DNA from: Blautia sp.
GTDB lineage: Bacteria > Bacillota > Clostridia > Lachnospirales > Lachnospiraceae
Reading direction: 5' to 3'
Length of the DNA stretch: 64,000 nucleotides
Assembly: GCA_017515325.1 (NCBI GenBank)
Contig: JAFWGA010000057.1
Coordinates: 1-64,000, forward strand
Below, one piece after another: positions 49,694 to 59,460 of the stretch. A program made the translations under genes and the position numbers. The notes under the pieces are model-generated. The model was not told the DNA's origin. It saw nothing but the letters and a program-made list of their open reading frames with translations, and ran no database searches. Numbering within the stretch: the stretch's first letter is position 1; every line of letters begins with the position of its first letter.

Positions 49694-50329
49694 TCATATC
49701 ATTTTTCTTAACTGGGTGATCAAACTGCGGATTCTTTCGTCCTCCATCTTCATGCTGACCTGATTGACAACCATCCTGGCCGACAGAGGGCAGACCTCCT
49801 CAAGTACCTTCAGTCCGTTTTCCCTGAGCGTATTTCCTGTCTCCACAATATCCACGATAACCTCAGACAGACCCACAATAGGAGCCAGCTCAATCGAACC
49901 GTTCAGCTTAATGATATCCACCGTCTGATGACGACGGTTGTAAAAATAATCCTTGGCAATATGGGGATATTTCGTAGCTACTCTGATCAGCTGTTTGGAA
50001 TCCAGCAACTCCCTGGCGCTTTCCGGTCCGCAGACACACATACGGCAGGCGCCGAATTTCAGATCCATCACCTCATACAGCCTCCTGCCTTCCTCCAGGA
50101 TGGTATCCTTTCCTACGATTCCAATGTCCGCTGCACCGTATTCCACATAGGTCGGGACATCCGGCCCCTTAGCCAGAAAAAAACTCATCCTCAGCTCTTC
50201 ATTGACAAAGATCAGGCGGCGGGTCTGTTTGTCCCTCATCTGCGTACAGCTGATGCCTGCCTTTTCAAACAGATCCAGGGTTTTCTCCGCCAGCCTCCCT
50301 TTGGTCAGAGCAAATGTCAGCATTCTCAT
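49694..50329 (-). CDS. hisG: ATP phosphoribosyltransferase, short (HisZ-dependent) form
   Basis: The 211-residue protein has the HisG short-form pattern: FALTKGRLAEKTLDLFE (about 6), GAADIGIVGKDTI (about 68), KYPHIAKDYF (about 119) and LSEVIVDIVETGNTLRENGL (about 156). The short form lacks a C-terminal regulatory domain and needs HisZ, which is encoded directly upstream with a 4-bp overlap. It catalyses the first step of histidine synthesis, ATP plus PRPP. Confidence 0.95.
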   Translation of the reverse strand: MRMLTFALTKGRLAEKTLDLFEKAGISCTQMRDKQTRRLIFVNEELRMSFFLAKGPDVPTYVEYGAADIGIVGKDTILEEGRRLYEVMDLKFGACRMCVCGPESARELLDSKQLIRVATKYPHIAKDYFYNRRHQTVDIIKLNGSIELAPIVGLSEVIVDIVETGNTLRENGLKVLEEVCPLSARMVVNQVSMKMEDERIRSLITQLRKMI

Positions 50330-51450
50330 CCCTCATTTCCCCCTTCCTTCAGGCACAGGCAAACCCTGCATCCCTGGCTTTGCAGCCTCCGGGCTTTTTC
50401 TATCGCTTCCCTGGACTGATCCGGGGTATACTCTATCCGGATGATCTCCTCCTCCTGCGGAGGATTCTCCTCCCTGCGGGCAAGAGTGCTCAGCAAAGAA
50501 TCCACCGTAATGGCAAAACCGATGGAGGGGGCATCCTGTCCGAAATGGCGCAGAAGATCATTGTATCTGCCCCCCTTGATCAAGGCTTCCCCTGAGCCAT
50601 AGGTATAAGCCTGGAAGATAATACCGGTATAGTAGCGGTATTTGCTCAGCATACCAAAGTCAAAGGTCACAAAGGATTCATAGCCATAGGAGCACAGATA
50701 GCTGTAGATCTCCTCAAGCCTCTCCACTGCCTTTTCCGCCCTGGAGCCACAGGCAAGCTCCCTGGCCTTGGCCAGGATCTCTACCCTGCCAAAAAGCTGG
50801 GGCATCCGCTCCAGGGCCTGTGCCGCCTGAGCGTCAATATTCCAGGAACGAACCAGCTCCTCAACGCCGAAATAGTTCTTTTCCGAGATCAGACTGCGCA
50901 GTTCTTCCTCTTCCTCCTCGCCCAGTCCGGCCAGTTCCAACAGAGATTTAAAATAATCCACCTGGCCGATGCTGACCTGAAATTCCTTCAGCCCTGAAGC
51001 CTTCAGGCACTCAACAACCATGGCCAGGATCTCCGCATCCGCCTGAGCCGATGCGTCTCCCATTTTCTCGACCCCCATCTGGGTCACTTCCCTGAGCCTG
51101 CCCTGATAACTGGAGCTGTTGACAAAGGTATTGCCGGTATAGCAGAGGTTCACCACCTGATCCTTGAGGGAAAAGTGTGCGGCGCAGGCCCGGGCAACGC
51201 TGGGCGTAAAATCCGGTCTCAAAACCAGGGTATTGTTATCCCTGTCAAAAAGCTTGTAAAGCTCCCGCGAAGGGATGGTTCCGACCTCATTGGAAAAAAC
51301 TTCAAAATATTCGAAGGAAGGCGTTTCGATATCCTCAAATCCATGAAGCCAGAAAACCCGATGCAGTCTCTCCTCCAGAGACTTTTTCGCCACACACTCC
51401 TTGCCATAGATATCCCGGACTCCCTCCGGGGTATGAAAAATACGCTGCAT
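50326..51450 (-). CDS. hisZ: ATP phosphoribosyltransferase regulatory subunit
   Basis: The 374-residue protein is a HisRS-like paralogue with the class II fold: GVRDIYGKE (about 9), TPSFEYFEVF (about 43), LVLRPDFTPSVARACAAH (about 76) and YYTGIIFQAYTYGSGEALIKGGRYN (about 275). It has no anticodon-binding domain, so it is the HisZ partner of short HisG rather than a synthetase. It is the first his gene seen in this minus-strand run. Confidence 0.9.
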   Translation of the reverse strand: MQRIFHTPEGVRDIYGKECVAKKSLEERLHRVFWLHGFEDIETPSFEYFEVFSNEVGTIPSRELYKLFDRDNNTLVLRPDFTPSVARACAAHFSLKDQVVNLCYTGNTFVNSSSYQGRLREVTQMGVEKMGDASAQADAEILAMVVECLKASGLKEFQVSIGQVDYFKSLLELAGLGEEEEEELRSLISEKNYFGVEELVRSWNIDAQAAQALERMPQLFGRVEILAKARELACGSRAEKAVERLEEIYSYLCSYGYESFVTFDFGMLSKYRYYTGIIFQAYTYGSGEALIKGGRYNDLLRHFGQDAPSIGFAITVDSLLSTLARREENPPQEEEIIRIEYTPDQSREAIEKARRLQSQGCRVCLCLKEGGNEG

Positions 51451-51468
51451 ACGATAACCCTTTCATTT

Positions 51469-51999
51469 CTAACGGGATGCCAGATCTCTGGCCAACGGCT
51501 CAAGATAGGGAACCAGAACCCCCTTCTTGTTTTCCAGATATCCGCTATTGTCCAGTTCATCCCTTCTGAAGCTTTTCCTGCCTCCGGCTTCCATCCTCTC
51601 CCAGAAGAGCAAAAGCTTTCTCAGGGGCAGATAGTAAAACTCATCCTCATGGCTGTAGAAAATCAGCAGAAATGAGATACCGCCCTGCTGTTCGAAATCC
51701 TTCATAAAGCTCACCTGATGATGGTGCACATTGGCCAGGGGAAAGGTATCCGACGAACATTCCTTGGCATCAAAGCAGACAGGAATCCCCTGCACTGCTC
51801 CGATATAATCCACGGTGCTTTGCTGCTCAAAATAGGCCAGGGTGATCTGTGAGCTCTGCTTATCGATCCTGATAGGTGTAATCGGGGTCGGAATCTTCTG
51901 AATCAGGGCAAGCCCCTTCTCCCTGTAATACTGGTTAGTCCTGTTGATCAGCTCCTCAAGAGCCGAACCTCTGAGCCCCCGGCTGTTCCAGGTCGCCAT
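51469..51999 (-). CDS. recU: Holliday junction resolvase RecU
   Basis: The 176-residue protein has the RecU nuclease pattern: RGSALEELINRTNQYY (about 8; Glu), TVDYIGAVQGIPVCFDAKECS (about 61; Asp...Asp-X-Lys) and HHHQVSFMKDF (about 91). It cleaves four-way DNA junctions in recombination. Its length is typical. It lies 8 bp after lepB and 18 bp before hisZ, so it is part of the same minus-strand run. Confidence 0.88.
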   Translation of the reverse strand: MATWNSRGLRGSALEELINRTNQYYREKGLALIQKIPTPITPIRIDKQSSQITLAYFEQQSTVDYIGAVQGIPVCFDAKECSSDTFPLANVHHHQVSFMKDFEQQGGISFLLIFYSHEDEFYYLPLRKLLLFWERMEAGGRKSFRRDELDNSGYLENKKGVLVPYLEPLARDLASR

Positions 52000-52007
52000 G
52001 ACTGCCC

Positions 52008-52640
52008 TTATTGTCCTGCCTGGGCAAGGGCCTGCTCATATTCCTGCTGCCATTTGTCCGAATCATCCAGAATCTTTGGCGGCCAGAAATAGCGGAAGAT
52101 TGCTTTCCCTACGATCTGGTCGAAGGTAACAAAGGTATTGGTCCAGTATCGGGAATCCTTGGAATTATTCCGATTGTCACCCAGCATGAAATAACAATCC
52201 TCCGGCACCAGGTAAGGCCCAAAGCTTCCGCGCATAGGCTCCCTGATAAAACCATCCGGCAACGGCACCTGGCTGTCATTGATGTAAACCTTTCCGTCCT
52301 GGATCATGACCTTTTCGCCCGGGAGTCCGATCAGTCTCTTGATAAACAGACTGGACTCATCGTCCGGATAACGGAAAATGATGATGTCGAAGCGTTCCGG
52401 ATCCTTGAGCTTCTTGGTATAGACATCCTTCCCCAAGAAATCGAAATTGATGCCATAGGCCATACGAAAACCAAAAATCCTGTTTTTCGTCATGATCGTG
52501 TTTTCCATGGAGGCGGAAGGAATCTTCGCGTTGATCAGAACCACCTCATCGATCAGAAAAACAACAGCCACAACGACGATGATCATCTTGACATATTCCA
52601 GAACTTCTTTTATTACTGCTGCTTTGTCCATTTTACTCAT
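52008..52640 (-). CDS. lepB: Signal peptidase I
   Basis: The 210-residue protein has one N-terminal membrane segment (about 15-35), the catalytic Ser in IPSASMENTI (about 41), catalytic Lys in SLFIKRLIGLPGEKV (about 103) and the GDNRNNSKDSRYW box (about 154). It removes signal peptides from secreted proteins on the outer face of the membrane. The start has GGAAAG upstream. Confidence 0.93.
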   Translation of the reverse strand: MSKMDKAAVIKEVLEYVKMIIVVVAVVFLIDEVVLINAKIPSASMENTIMTKNRIFGFRMAYGINFDFLGKDVYTKKLKDPERFDIIIFRYPDDESSLFIKRLIGLPGEKVMIQDGKVYINDSQVPLPDGFIREPMRGSFGPYLVPEDCYFMLGDNRNNSKDSRYWTNTFVTFDQIVGKAIFRYFWPPKILDDSDKWQQEYEQALAQAGQ

Positions 52641-52706
52641 GCTGCTTTCCTGAACCTTTCTTGTTCATAATATCGTCGTAACCGCGCCGCGCTTTACGCT
52701 TTGCCG

Positions 52707-53687
52707 TTACCATTTCTGATCCTGTAATATCCTTTGAAAAAGACCGGGAAGATCCGCCTGCAGGACTTTCCCGGATAATCGGGAAAGGAGCGCCTCCTCT
52801 GGAATGGTGTCCTTTAAAAAGGTCAATCTATAAGCATGAAGAAACTGACTCCTAAGCCCATACTTGTCCCGATAGATTCGGTTGAGCCCGGGATCTCCGT
52901 ATTTTGTATCTCCCACCAGGGGATGCCCCAGCGAGGCCAGCTGTGCCCGGATCTGATGAAATTTTCCTGTTACCAGCTCTACCTCTAAGAGAGTGCATTC
53001 CCCGTTAGCCTGCACGGGACGGTAGGCTGTTTCGATCCGGACAGAATCTTTCCCCAATGGCCGGTCTGAAATGACAGCCATATTGGTTTTCGGGTTTTTG
53101 TCGAGATAGGCGCTGATCCTTCGTTCTTCTGTGATTTTCCCTGCTGCCAGTGCCAGATATTCCTTACGGATCCTGTGTTCTTTGATGGCTGCAGAAAGCT
53201 CCTGCAGTGCTCTCAGAGTCTTTCCCGCTGCTGTGATACCACTGGTATTCCTGTCCAGACGGCTGCAGACAGAGGGCTGGAACACTGCCATCTCCTCTCT
53301 GGTCAGCGAACCCTTGTTCAGAAGATAGGCTGTGAGCTCCTCTGTCAGAGAAGAGCCGCCTTTTCCGTCCGGGACAGACAAAAGTCCCACCGGCTTGTTG
53401 GCAAAAAGGAAATCATCATCCTCGTAAATAATATCCAGCCTTCCGCAAGCCTGGATCACAGGCGCAGCTGCCTGGAACTTCCGGATGGTTTCCTCAGAGA
53501 GGAAAAGGCGGATATGGTCTCCCTGGCCTAGAATCTCTGCACCGGAAGCCTTCCTGCCATTGAGGGTAATATTTTTCTTCCGCAGCATTTTATAATAAAA
53601 GCCGGCAGGCGCTTCCCTGAGCAGCTTGCCCAGATATTTATCCAACCTTTGTCCGGCTTCATTTTCTCCAATGATATAATCCTTCAA
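52707..53687 (-). CDS. RluA-family pseudouridine synthase
   Basis: The 326-residue protein has an S4-like N-terminus (GQRLDKYLGKLL; about 11) and a pseudouridine synthase domain with the catalytic Asp in CSRLDRNTSGI (about 143), plus TGKFHQIRAQLASLGHPLVGDTKYG (about 241). It isomerises uridine in rRNA or tRNA; the target site is unknown (RluC/RluD-like by layout). Confidence 0.9.
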   Translation of the reverse strand: MKDYIIGENEAGQRLDKYLGKLLREAPAGFYYKMLRKKNITLNGRKASGAEILGQGDHIRLFLSEETIRKFQAAAPVIQACGRLDIIYEDDDFLFANKPVGLLSVPDGKGGSSLTEELTAYLLNKGSLTREEMAVFQPSVCSRLDRNTSGITAAGKTLRALQELSAAIKEHRIRKEYLALAAGKITEERRISAYLDKNPKTNMAVISDRPLGKDSVRIETAYRPVQANGECTLLEVELVTGKFHQIRAQLASLGHPLVGDTKYGDPGLNRIYRDKYGLRSQFLHAYRLTFLKDTIPEEALLSRLSGKVLQADLPGLFQRILQDQKW

Positions 53688-53705
53688 CCGACCGTTCCCT
53701 CCCGC

Positions 53706-54326
53706 TCACAGACATAGCCTAAGCAGAAGCTCCCGCACGATTTCGTCCCGGGAAAAGCCGGGGTAACGGTCATCCTTACGCTCGGCCGCTCCTTGCCGAA
53801 GGGCATCAAAATTGGCATTGAGGCTGTCCAGCCTGTCTATGAAGGCATTCTCCTTTGTCAGAATCATGACCTTATGATGGTAACCGTTCTCCTTCAGGAT
53901 CTGCTCCATATGGGAAACCATATATCCCGTATCGATAGAGGGATCGCTGCTGTAAGCCACCACCTGGTTTCCGCATACGGCAAAGGCATCCAGGTAAGCG
54001 CTTTTTTCATAGAAGGTCATATACATTTCAAAAGCCATGGTCAGCCTGCCCTGGTGGGCTTTCCACTGCATGACCCGCGCTTCGTCAAGAGATCTGCGCG
54101 GCCAGATCATGATCAGCCCCACCAGAGACTTACAGGCAGGGAGGCAGCCTACCAGAGCGACAACTGTCCAGACTGTATTCCTGCTGTGAAAATAGATCCA
54201 GGAAGAAAAAAAGATGAATAAAGGCACGGCAAAAAGAATGAAAGTGATTCCCAGTCTTTTTTTCCTTTCCTTTTTGAAATAGCCATACTCGCCTTTGTTT
54301 CCCTGGCCTGTCTTTTTCTTCTTCAT
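53706..54326 (-). CDS. Hypothetical membrane protein
   Basis: The 206-residue protein has a Lys-rich N-terminus and two hydrophobic segments (about 30-50 and 55-75: ITFILFAVPLFIFFSSWIYF and VVALVGCLPACKSLVGLIMI), then a soluble domain of 130 residues (MAFEMYMTFYEKSAYLDAF, VVAYSSDPSIDTGYM). No motif is recognised. It overlaps the YgiQ gene by 4 bp, which suggests translational coupling. Confidence 0.7.
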   Translation of the reverse strand: MKKKKTGQGNKGEYGYFKKERKKRLGITFILFAVPLFIFFSSWIYFHSRNTVWTVVALVGCLPACKSLVGLIMIWPRRSLDEARVMQWKAHQGRLTMAFEMYMTFYEKSAYLDAFAVCGNQVVAYSSDPSIDTGYMVSHMEQILKENGYHHKVMILTKENAFIDRLDSLNANFDALRQGAAERKDDRYPGFSRDEIVRELLLRLCL

Positions 54327-56209
54327 CGTTTCCGTCCTTTTTTGCCCATCCTCGGCTGGTGAAGAGTGCCTCCTTCTCTCTTTCCCCTGCCGGGCTTTTT
54401 GTTCCCCTCCTGCTGATCCGGACGGATCAGACAGGAAGGACCAAATCCAACCAGATCCATTCTTCCGGCCTGCTTTAAGCCCTCCAGAACCAAGGCGCGG
54501 TTCTCCGGCCGGCGATACTGCAATAAAGCCCGCTGGATCTGCTTCTGATGAGGATCCCGGGCAACATAGACCTTCTCTTTTGTCAGGGGGTGAATTCCTG
54601 TATAATACATACAGGTGGATAAGGTTGAGGGGGTAGGATAAAAATCCTGAACCTGCTCCGGCTGATAGCCCATCGTATGGATATACTCGGCCAGCTTCAC
54701 CGCGTCCTTCATGGTAGAGCCCGGATGAGAGGAGATAAAATAGGGCACTGCGTATTGCTTCTTCCCGGCCAGGGCTGTGGCTTTTTCAAATGCAGTCAGA
54801 AAGGAACGGTATACGGCGAAAGAGGGTTTCCCCATCAGTGCCAGGACCTTGTCCGAGACGTGTTCCGGCGCGACACGGAGCTGCCCGCTCACATGAAACG
54901 CCGCCAACTCGCGAAGAAAAGCGGGATCCGGATCAGCCATACAGTAATCATAGCGTATGCCGGAACGCACAAATACCTTTTTTACCCCGTCCAGAGCCCG
55001 GAGCTTCCTCAGTAATGCCAAATAATCCTGATGATCTACCTTCAGATTGGGACAGGGCTGGGGAAAGAGACATTGTCTGTTGGCACAGACCCCCTTTTTC
55101 AGCTGCTTCTCACAGGAGGGGTGTCTGAAATCAGCGGTCGGCCCTCCCACATCGTGGATATAGCCTTTAAAATCTGCCGCCTGCGTCATCCGCCTGGCCT
55201 CCGTCAGAATCGAATCATGGCTTCTGCACTGAACGATGCGTCCCTCGTGGAAGGTCAGGGCACAGAAGCTGCAGCCTCCGAAGCATCCCCTGTTACTGGT
55301 CAGGGAAAAGCGGACCTCCTCCAGGGCAGGGATGCCGCCGAATGCATCATAGGAGGGATGAGCCCGCCCGGTAAAGGGGAGTGCATAGATATCATCCATC
55401 TCCTGCATGCTAAGAGGCATCGATGGCGGATTCTGTACCACATAGCCTTGACTGCCATAGCTTTCTGCCAAAACAGACGCCGTAAAGGGATCTGTATTGA
55501 CATACTGTCTGCCGAAGCTGTCAGCATATCGCCCCTTATCCTTCCTCATTTCTTCAAAAGAAGGAAGAAGGACAGGTTCAAAAAAACGGTAGAGATCCCT
55601 GGTCCTTACCACGGTTCCAGGGATAAAGGTAATCTCCGATATGGGGATGCCCGCTTCCAGAGCCTGGGCTATGGCCAGAATTGACTTCTCTCCCATTCCG
55701 TAGGAAATCATATCCGCACCGGAATCGATCAGAAGGCTTCTTCTGAGTCTGTCTTCCCAATAATCATAATGAGCCAGCCTTCGCAGGCTTGCTTCTATCC
55801 CGCCCAGGATAATCGGTGCTTTCGGGTAAGCCTTACGGATCAGCCTGCTGTATACCAGACAGGCACGGTCCGGGCGGAAGCCGCTTTTCCCTCCCGGGGA
55901 ATAGGCATCAGCCTTCCGCCGCTTTTTCGCCACGGTATAGTGGTTAACCATAGAGTCCATATTTCCTGCGGAGACAAGAAAACCAAGCCGGGGCTCGCCA
56001 AACTCTCTGATGCCGGACTCATCCCTGTAATCCGGCTGCGCCAGGAAACAGACCCGAAATCCGAAATGCTCCAGGAGTCTGGTGATAATGGCGGCTCCGA
56101 AGGAAGAATGATCGACATAAGCGTCTCCGCTTACGTAGACAAAATCCGGCCGGTCCCACCCTCGTCCTTCCATTTCCCGACGGTTTACCGGTATAAAATC
56201 AGATTGAAT
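54323..56209 (-). CDS. ygiQ: YgiQ-family radical SAM protein
   Basis: The protein has about 628 residues from the suggested start. It has an N-terminal DUF3-like region (GWDRPDFVYVSGDAYVDH), the radical SAM cluster motif in GCFGGCSFCALTF (CxxxCxxC), and a DUF3362 C-terminus (DFYPTPSTLSTCMYYTG). An ideal AGGAGG lies six bases before an ATT codon (56207-56209), so a rare ATT start is proposed. An ATG at 56281 would overlap the upstream gene by 83 bp and the next ATG (56173) has no ribosome site. Its substrate is unknown. Confidence 0.85.
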   Translation of the reverse strand: MQSDFIPVNRREMEGRGWDRPDFVYVSGDAYVDHSSFGAAIITRLLEHFGFRVCFLAQPDYRDESGIREFGEPRLGFLVSAGNMDSMVNHYTVAKKRRKADAYSPGGKSGFRPDRACLVYSRLIRKAYPKAPIILGGIEASLRRLAHYDYWEDRLRRSLLIDSGADMISYGMGEKSILAIAQALEAGIPISEITFIPGTVVRTRDLYRFFEPVLLPSFEEMRKDKGRYADSFGRQYVNTDPFTASVLAESYGSQGYVVQNPPSMPLSMQEMDDIYALPFTGRAHPSYDAFGGIPALEEVRFSLTSNRGCFGGCSFCALTFHEGRIVQCRSHDSILTEARRMTQAADFKGYIHDVGGPTADFRHPSCEKQLKKGVCANRQCLFPQPCPNLKVDHQDYLALLRKLRALDGVKKVFVRSGIRYDYCMADPDPAFLRELAAFHVSGQLRVAPEHVSDKVLALMGKPSFAVYRSFLTAFEKATALAGKKQYAVPYFISSHPGSTMKDAVKLAEYIHTMGYQPEQVQDFYPTPSTLSTCMYYTGIHPLTKEKVYVARDPHQKQIQRALLQYRRPENRALVLEGLKQAGRMDLVGFGPSCLIRPDQQEGNKKPGRGKREGGTLHQPRMGKKGRKR

Positions 56210-57011
56210 GACATACCTCCTGGGCACGATACCCTTCCGCGATGATATCCAGCTCCCGCTGGAACCGTTCCAGCTGTACAAGGTCTTTTGTCTTGAAGAT
56301 GCGGATGAATTCGTCCTGTATCTTGGAAACCTCCCGCTGATTGGACAGACGGTAGAGGTTCTCGATATGGTTCAGGATATCCCGGACCAGGTTTACCTGC
56401 ATCTGGGAGGAAACCTGAGCATCCATGATCTCATTGCGGACCACACTCATCTCATGATCCAGAGAGATGATAGCATCAGCCGCATTGCTGAGCCTGTCCT
56501 TCACGTGCGGGGGAATATCCCCTTTGTATTTATACTGCAGAGAATGCTCCACTGTCGCCCAAAAATTCATTGCCATGGTGCGGATCTGAATCTCAACCTG
56601 AATCTCCTTCGATCCATCCAGTGTCTCAACCGGATAAAAAACAATCAAATGATAACTCCTGTATCCGCTCTCCTTGATGTGCTTCAGATAATCCTTCTCA
56701 CTTTTTATCCTCATGTCCGACCGCCGCCGAATCAAGGCTGCGACGACGTCAATATCCTCCTCAAACTGACAGATGATCCGCACTCCTGCCAGATCTTCGA
56801 TGTCCTCTTGCATCCTCTCCATGGGGACGCCTTTCCTCTGCATTTTTTCCAGGATGCTGGAAACACTTTTCACCCTCCCGCTCACCTGTTCGATGGGTGA
56901 ATAGCGGTCTGTATCCCGATGCTCCTGCCGAATATGCTCAAATTTGACAATCAGTTCCTTTACTGCCAATTCATAGGGGTCGAGGATGCTTCGCCATAAC
57001 TGAATCTCCAT
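56199..57011 (-). CDS. Small alarmone synthetase (GTP pyrophosphokinase, RelQ/YwaC type)
   Basis: The 270-residue protein has only the (p)ppGpp synthetase domain: RVKSVSSILEKMQRKG (about 46), DIEDLAGVRIICQFEEDI (about 70), YRSYHLIVFYPV (about 118), QVEIQIRTMAMNFWATVEHSLQYKYK (about 138). No hydrolase HD domain or TGS/ACT regions are present. It makes (p)ppGpp from ATP and GDP/GTP. Residues 185-265 form a helical tail typical of the tetrameric form. Confidence 0.88.
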   Translation of the reverse strand: MEIQLWRSILDPYELAVKELIVKFEHIRQEHRDTDRYSPIEQVSGRVKSVSSILEKMQRKGVPMERMQEDIEDLAGVRIICQFEEDIDVVAALIRRRSDMRIKSEKDYLKHIKESGYRSYHLIVFYPVETLDGSKEIQVEIQIRTMAMNFWATVEHSLQYKYKGDIPPHVKDRLSNAADAIISLDHEMSVVRNEIMDAQVSSQMQVNLVRDILNHIENLYRLSNQREVSKIQDEFIRIFKTKDLVQLERFQRELDIIAEGYRAQEVCHSI

Positions 57012-57071
57012 GATCTGCCTCCTGCCCTGAAAGACTGTTGTTTTTTGTACCCGTGTCCGAACGGTAACTGT

Positions 57072-58529
57072 CTATGACAGCACCCTCAGCACTTCTTTCA
57101 GGAATCGGTAGGTTCTCTGGACAGAGGCGATATTCATCCGCTCCTCGCTGGTATGGATATCCAAAATCTCCGGTCCGATGGAAACACAGTCCAGGTTTTC
57201 GATCTTCTGGTAGAAAATACCGCATTCAAGGCCTGCATGCATGGCGACAACCTTTAATTCCCCGCCAAACAGATCCGAATATACCTTTTGCATCACATTC
57301 CGGAGCTCGGATTCTTCCCGGTATTCCCATGCCGGATACCTTCCCTGGGTCTCATACTCTCCCCCCAGAAACTCCGTCAGAAAAGCCACCTTGTCTGAGA
57401 GCTCCTCCTTGGCGGCATTGACACTGCTGCGAATTCCATAAGAAACGTAAAGCTCCTCCTGGTCAAGGCGGACAATGCCAGGATTGAGGGAGGTTTCCAC
57501 CAGGCCGGGTATCGTTCCACTCATTTTCTGGATGCCGAAAGGCATCTGGTTCAGATAAAAGAGCACAATCGTCCTGCTGGCAGGAGTAAGGATTTTTTCC
57601 TCTCCCCATAATGAAGGCTCTGTTATGATCCTGATGCCTTCGTCAGTGCCGGTATACTCCTTCCTCTTCTCCTCTTCATAAAGACGGACGACGTCTTCGA
57701 TCTCCTGAAGCTGGGACTCCTCAGAAAGGAGCAGACTTGCCGTGCATTCCCTGGGGATTGCGTTATCCTTGCTTCCGCCTCCCACGTAGATTATGGCAGG
57801 GGTAAAGGAAAGCTCCTTCTCCATTCTCAGCAGCAGACCAGCCATTATCTTGCAGGCACTGGCTCTCCCCTTATCGATCTCCGCTCCGGAATGCCCTCCC
57901 ATCAGGCCGCAGACCTTCACATTGACCTTTCGTCCTTCCCGGGCTTCATAGGTAACGGGAAGATGAGTGATGCCGGTCAGGCCTCCGGCACAGCTTACCC
58001 AGAGATCTCCTTCCTCTTCGGAATCCAGATTGATCATCCGTTTTCCTTTCAGGATATCTGTATCAAATCCCGCAGCTCCCAGAAGCCCGATCTCCTCATC
58101 AACGGTAAAAAGTGCTTCGAGGGCAGGATGCTTTGCCGTTTTATCCTCCAGCAGAGCCAGCATCATAGCCACCGCTATGCCATCGTCCCCACCCAGAGTC
58201 GTTCCGGACGCATGAATGTATCCGTCCGTGATTCCCAGATTAAGGCCATCCTTTTCGAAATCATGAGCCAGGTCCTGCCTTTTTTCGCAGACCATATCCA
58301 TGTGTCCCTGCAGGATAACCGGGCTTTGATTTTCATATCCCGGATAAGCCGGTTTTCGGATCAGGACATTGCCCATGTCATCCTGCCCATACTCCAGGCC
58401 AAGCTTTTTGGCCTCACTGACAAGGTAATCACTGATTGCTTTTGTATTGCCGGACCCATGAGGAATGCCGCATATTTCTTCAAAATATCGAAATACCTCT
58501 TTCGGTTCCAGCCCTGTCAATCTATCCAT
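57072..58529 (-). CDS. pepD: Aminoacyl-histidine dipeptidase (carnosinase-type)
   Basis: The 485-residue M20 metallopeptidase has metal ligands His and Asp in LQGHMDMVCEK (about 79) and GGDDGIAVAMML (about 118), the catalytic Glu pair in TVDEEIGLLGA (about 149), a further Asp in NLDSEEEGDL (about 172) and the C-terminal His in AMHAGLECGIF (about 430). It cleaves Xaa-His dipeptides. It follows the alarmone synthetase gene upstream-wise with a 60-bp gap. Confidence 0.92.
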   Translation of the reverse strand: MDRLTGLEPKEVFRYFEEICGIPHGSGNTKAISDYLVSEAKKLGLEYGQDDMGNVLIRKPAYPGYENQSPVILQGHMDMVCEKRQDLAHDFEKDGLNLGITDGYIHASGTTLGGDDGIAVAMMLALLEDKTAKHPALEALFTVDEEIGLLGAAGFDTDILKGKRMINLDSEEEGDLWVSCAGGLTGITHLPVTYEAREGRKVNVKVCGLMGGHSGAEIDKGRASACKIMAGLLLRMEKELSFTPAIIYVGGGSKDNAIPRECTASLLLSEESQLQEIEDVVRLYEEEKRKEYTGTDEGIRIITEPSLWGEEKILTPASRTIVLFYLNQMPFGIQKMSGTIPGLVETSLNPGIVRLDQEELYVSYGIRSSVNAAKEELSDKVAFLTEFLGGEYETQGRYPAWEYREESELRNVMQKVYSDLFGGELKVVAMHAGLECGIFYQKIENLDCVSIGPEILDIHTSEERMNIASVQRTYRFLKEVLRVLS

Positions 58530-58699
58530 TCTGATCTATCCTCCTAACGGCAACCGCAACCACGCAACACTATGTGCATCGTAGCTGCGGCAGAAAGCGC
58601 GGCTCCTCTCGTCGCAACAAAAGTCCGCCTTCTGCCCACTATCCAGACTGTCTCATATGCAGCTCAGGGATAAAACAAAGAGACATAAGCCACAGTCAA

Positions 58700-58755
58700 T
58701 TGACCTGAACTCCTCTTGCTGCCATAACCCGGACAGCAATATCAATTCAGGTCAA
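58700..58755. other. Nested inverted repeat between pepD and the coiled-coil gene
   Basis: Outer arms TTGACCTGAA/TTCAGGTCAA (58700-58709 and 58746-58755) and inner arms TTGCTG/CAGCAA (58716-58721 and 58734-58739) form a two-part stem. No T-run follows on either strand, so terminator function is uncertain. The other 200 bp of this gap show no gene. Confidence 0.5.
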
Positions 58756-58799
58756 GAAAGACTGACGCTGATGCCTCTTCAAGAAAAGAAACGGTAATA

Positions 58800-59420
58800 T
58801 CAATCCGCATCCAGGTCAGAATCCGTTTCTGACGGGACACCCATATTCTGATACGCTCCTGTGATGGCTGCTGCCTGCGCAGTCTGCGGGGCCAGCTCTG
58901 CTCTGTTTTGATTCACAACATCAAGATAGGTCTGCAGAGACTGAATCGCGGCCTGATATTTCTCTCCGGCTTCCCCCAAGGTGGAACTGAGGATATCTGC
59001 GATGCTGGCCAGCATTTGATCGGTATATGTAATGGCACTCAGACGAATGTTGTTGGCATCCTGGGTCGCGCTGTCCAGAATCTGCTGAGCCTGGCGGTTT
59101 GCTTCATTGATGGTGTCATTGGCCTGGGTATATGCCTTCTGCATGATCGCATCCTGCTGTACCAGATCCGCAGCCTGCATCTGCGCCTTTCGAACGATGG
59201 CTTCCGCCTCGGCGTTTGCATCCGAGATGATCTTGTCCTTATTTGAGATAACCTTCTGGAAGGCCTTGATCTCCTCCGGGGTCTTCAGGCGAAGCTCCCT
59301 CAAATATTCCTCCATCTCCTCTTTATTGACAACGATTTTTGTTGTGGACAAAGCCTGATATTTACAGCTATCTATATATTCTTCAATCTCTTTGATGATC
59401 TGCTCTATTCTGCTGTTCAT
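58800..59420 (-). CDS. Coiled-coil ATPase-like protein
   Basis: The 206-residue protein is mostly helical coiled coil (about 5-125, rich in Ala, Gln, Glu and Lys: ANAEAEAIVRKAQMQAADLVQQD). It resembles V-type ATPase subunit H/DivIVA-like proteins that in Clostridia are often encoded beside coaD. No membrane segment is seen. A possible role is in the cell envelope or division; this is not proven. coaD lies 40 bp away upstream. Confidence 0.7.
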   Translation of the reverse strand: MNSRIEQIIKEIEEYIDSCKYQALSTTKIVVNKEEMEEYLRELRLKTPEEIKAFQKVISNKDKIISDANAEAEAIVRKAQMQAADLVQQDAIMQKAYTQANDTINEANRQAQQILDSATQDANNIRLSAITYTDQMLASIADILSSTLGEAGEKYQAAIQSLQTYLDVVNQNRAELAPQTAQAAAITGAYQNMGVPSETDSDLDAD

Positions 59421-59460
59421 TTCTTATCTCCTTATCACTTTGCCGGGCTGCAGGCAAGGG

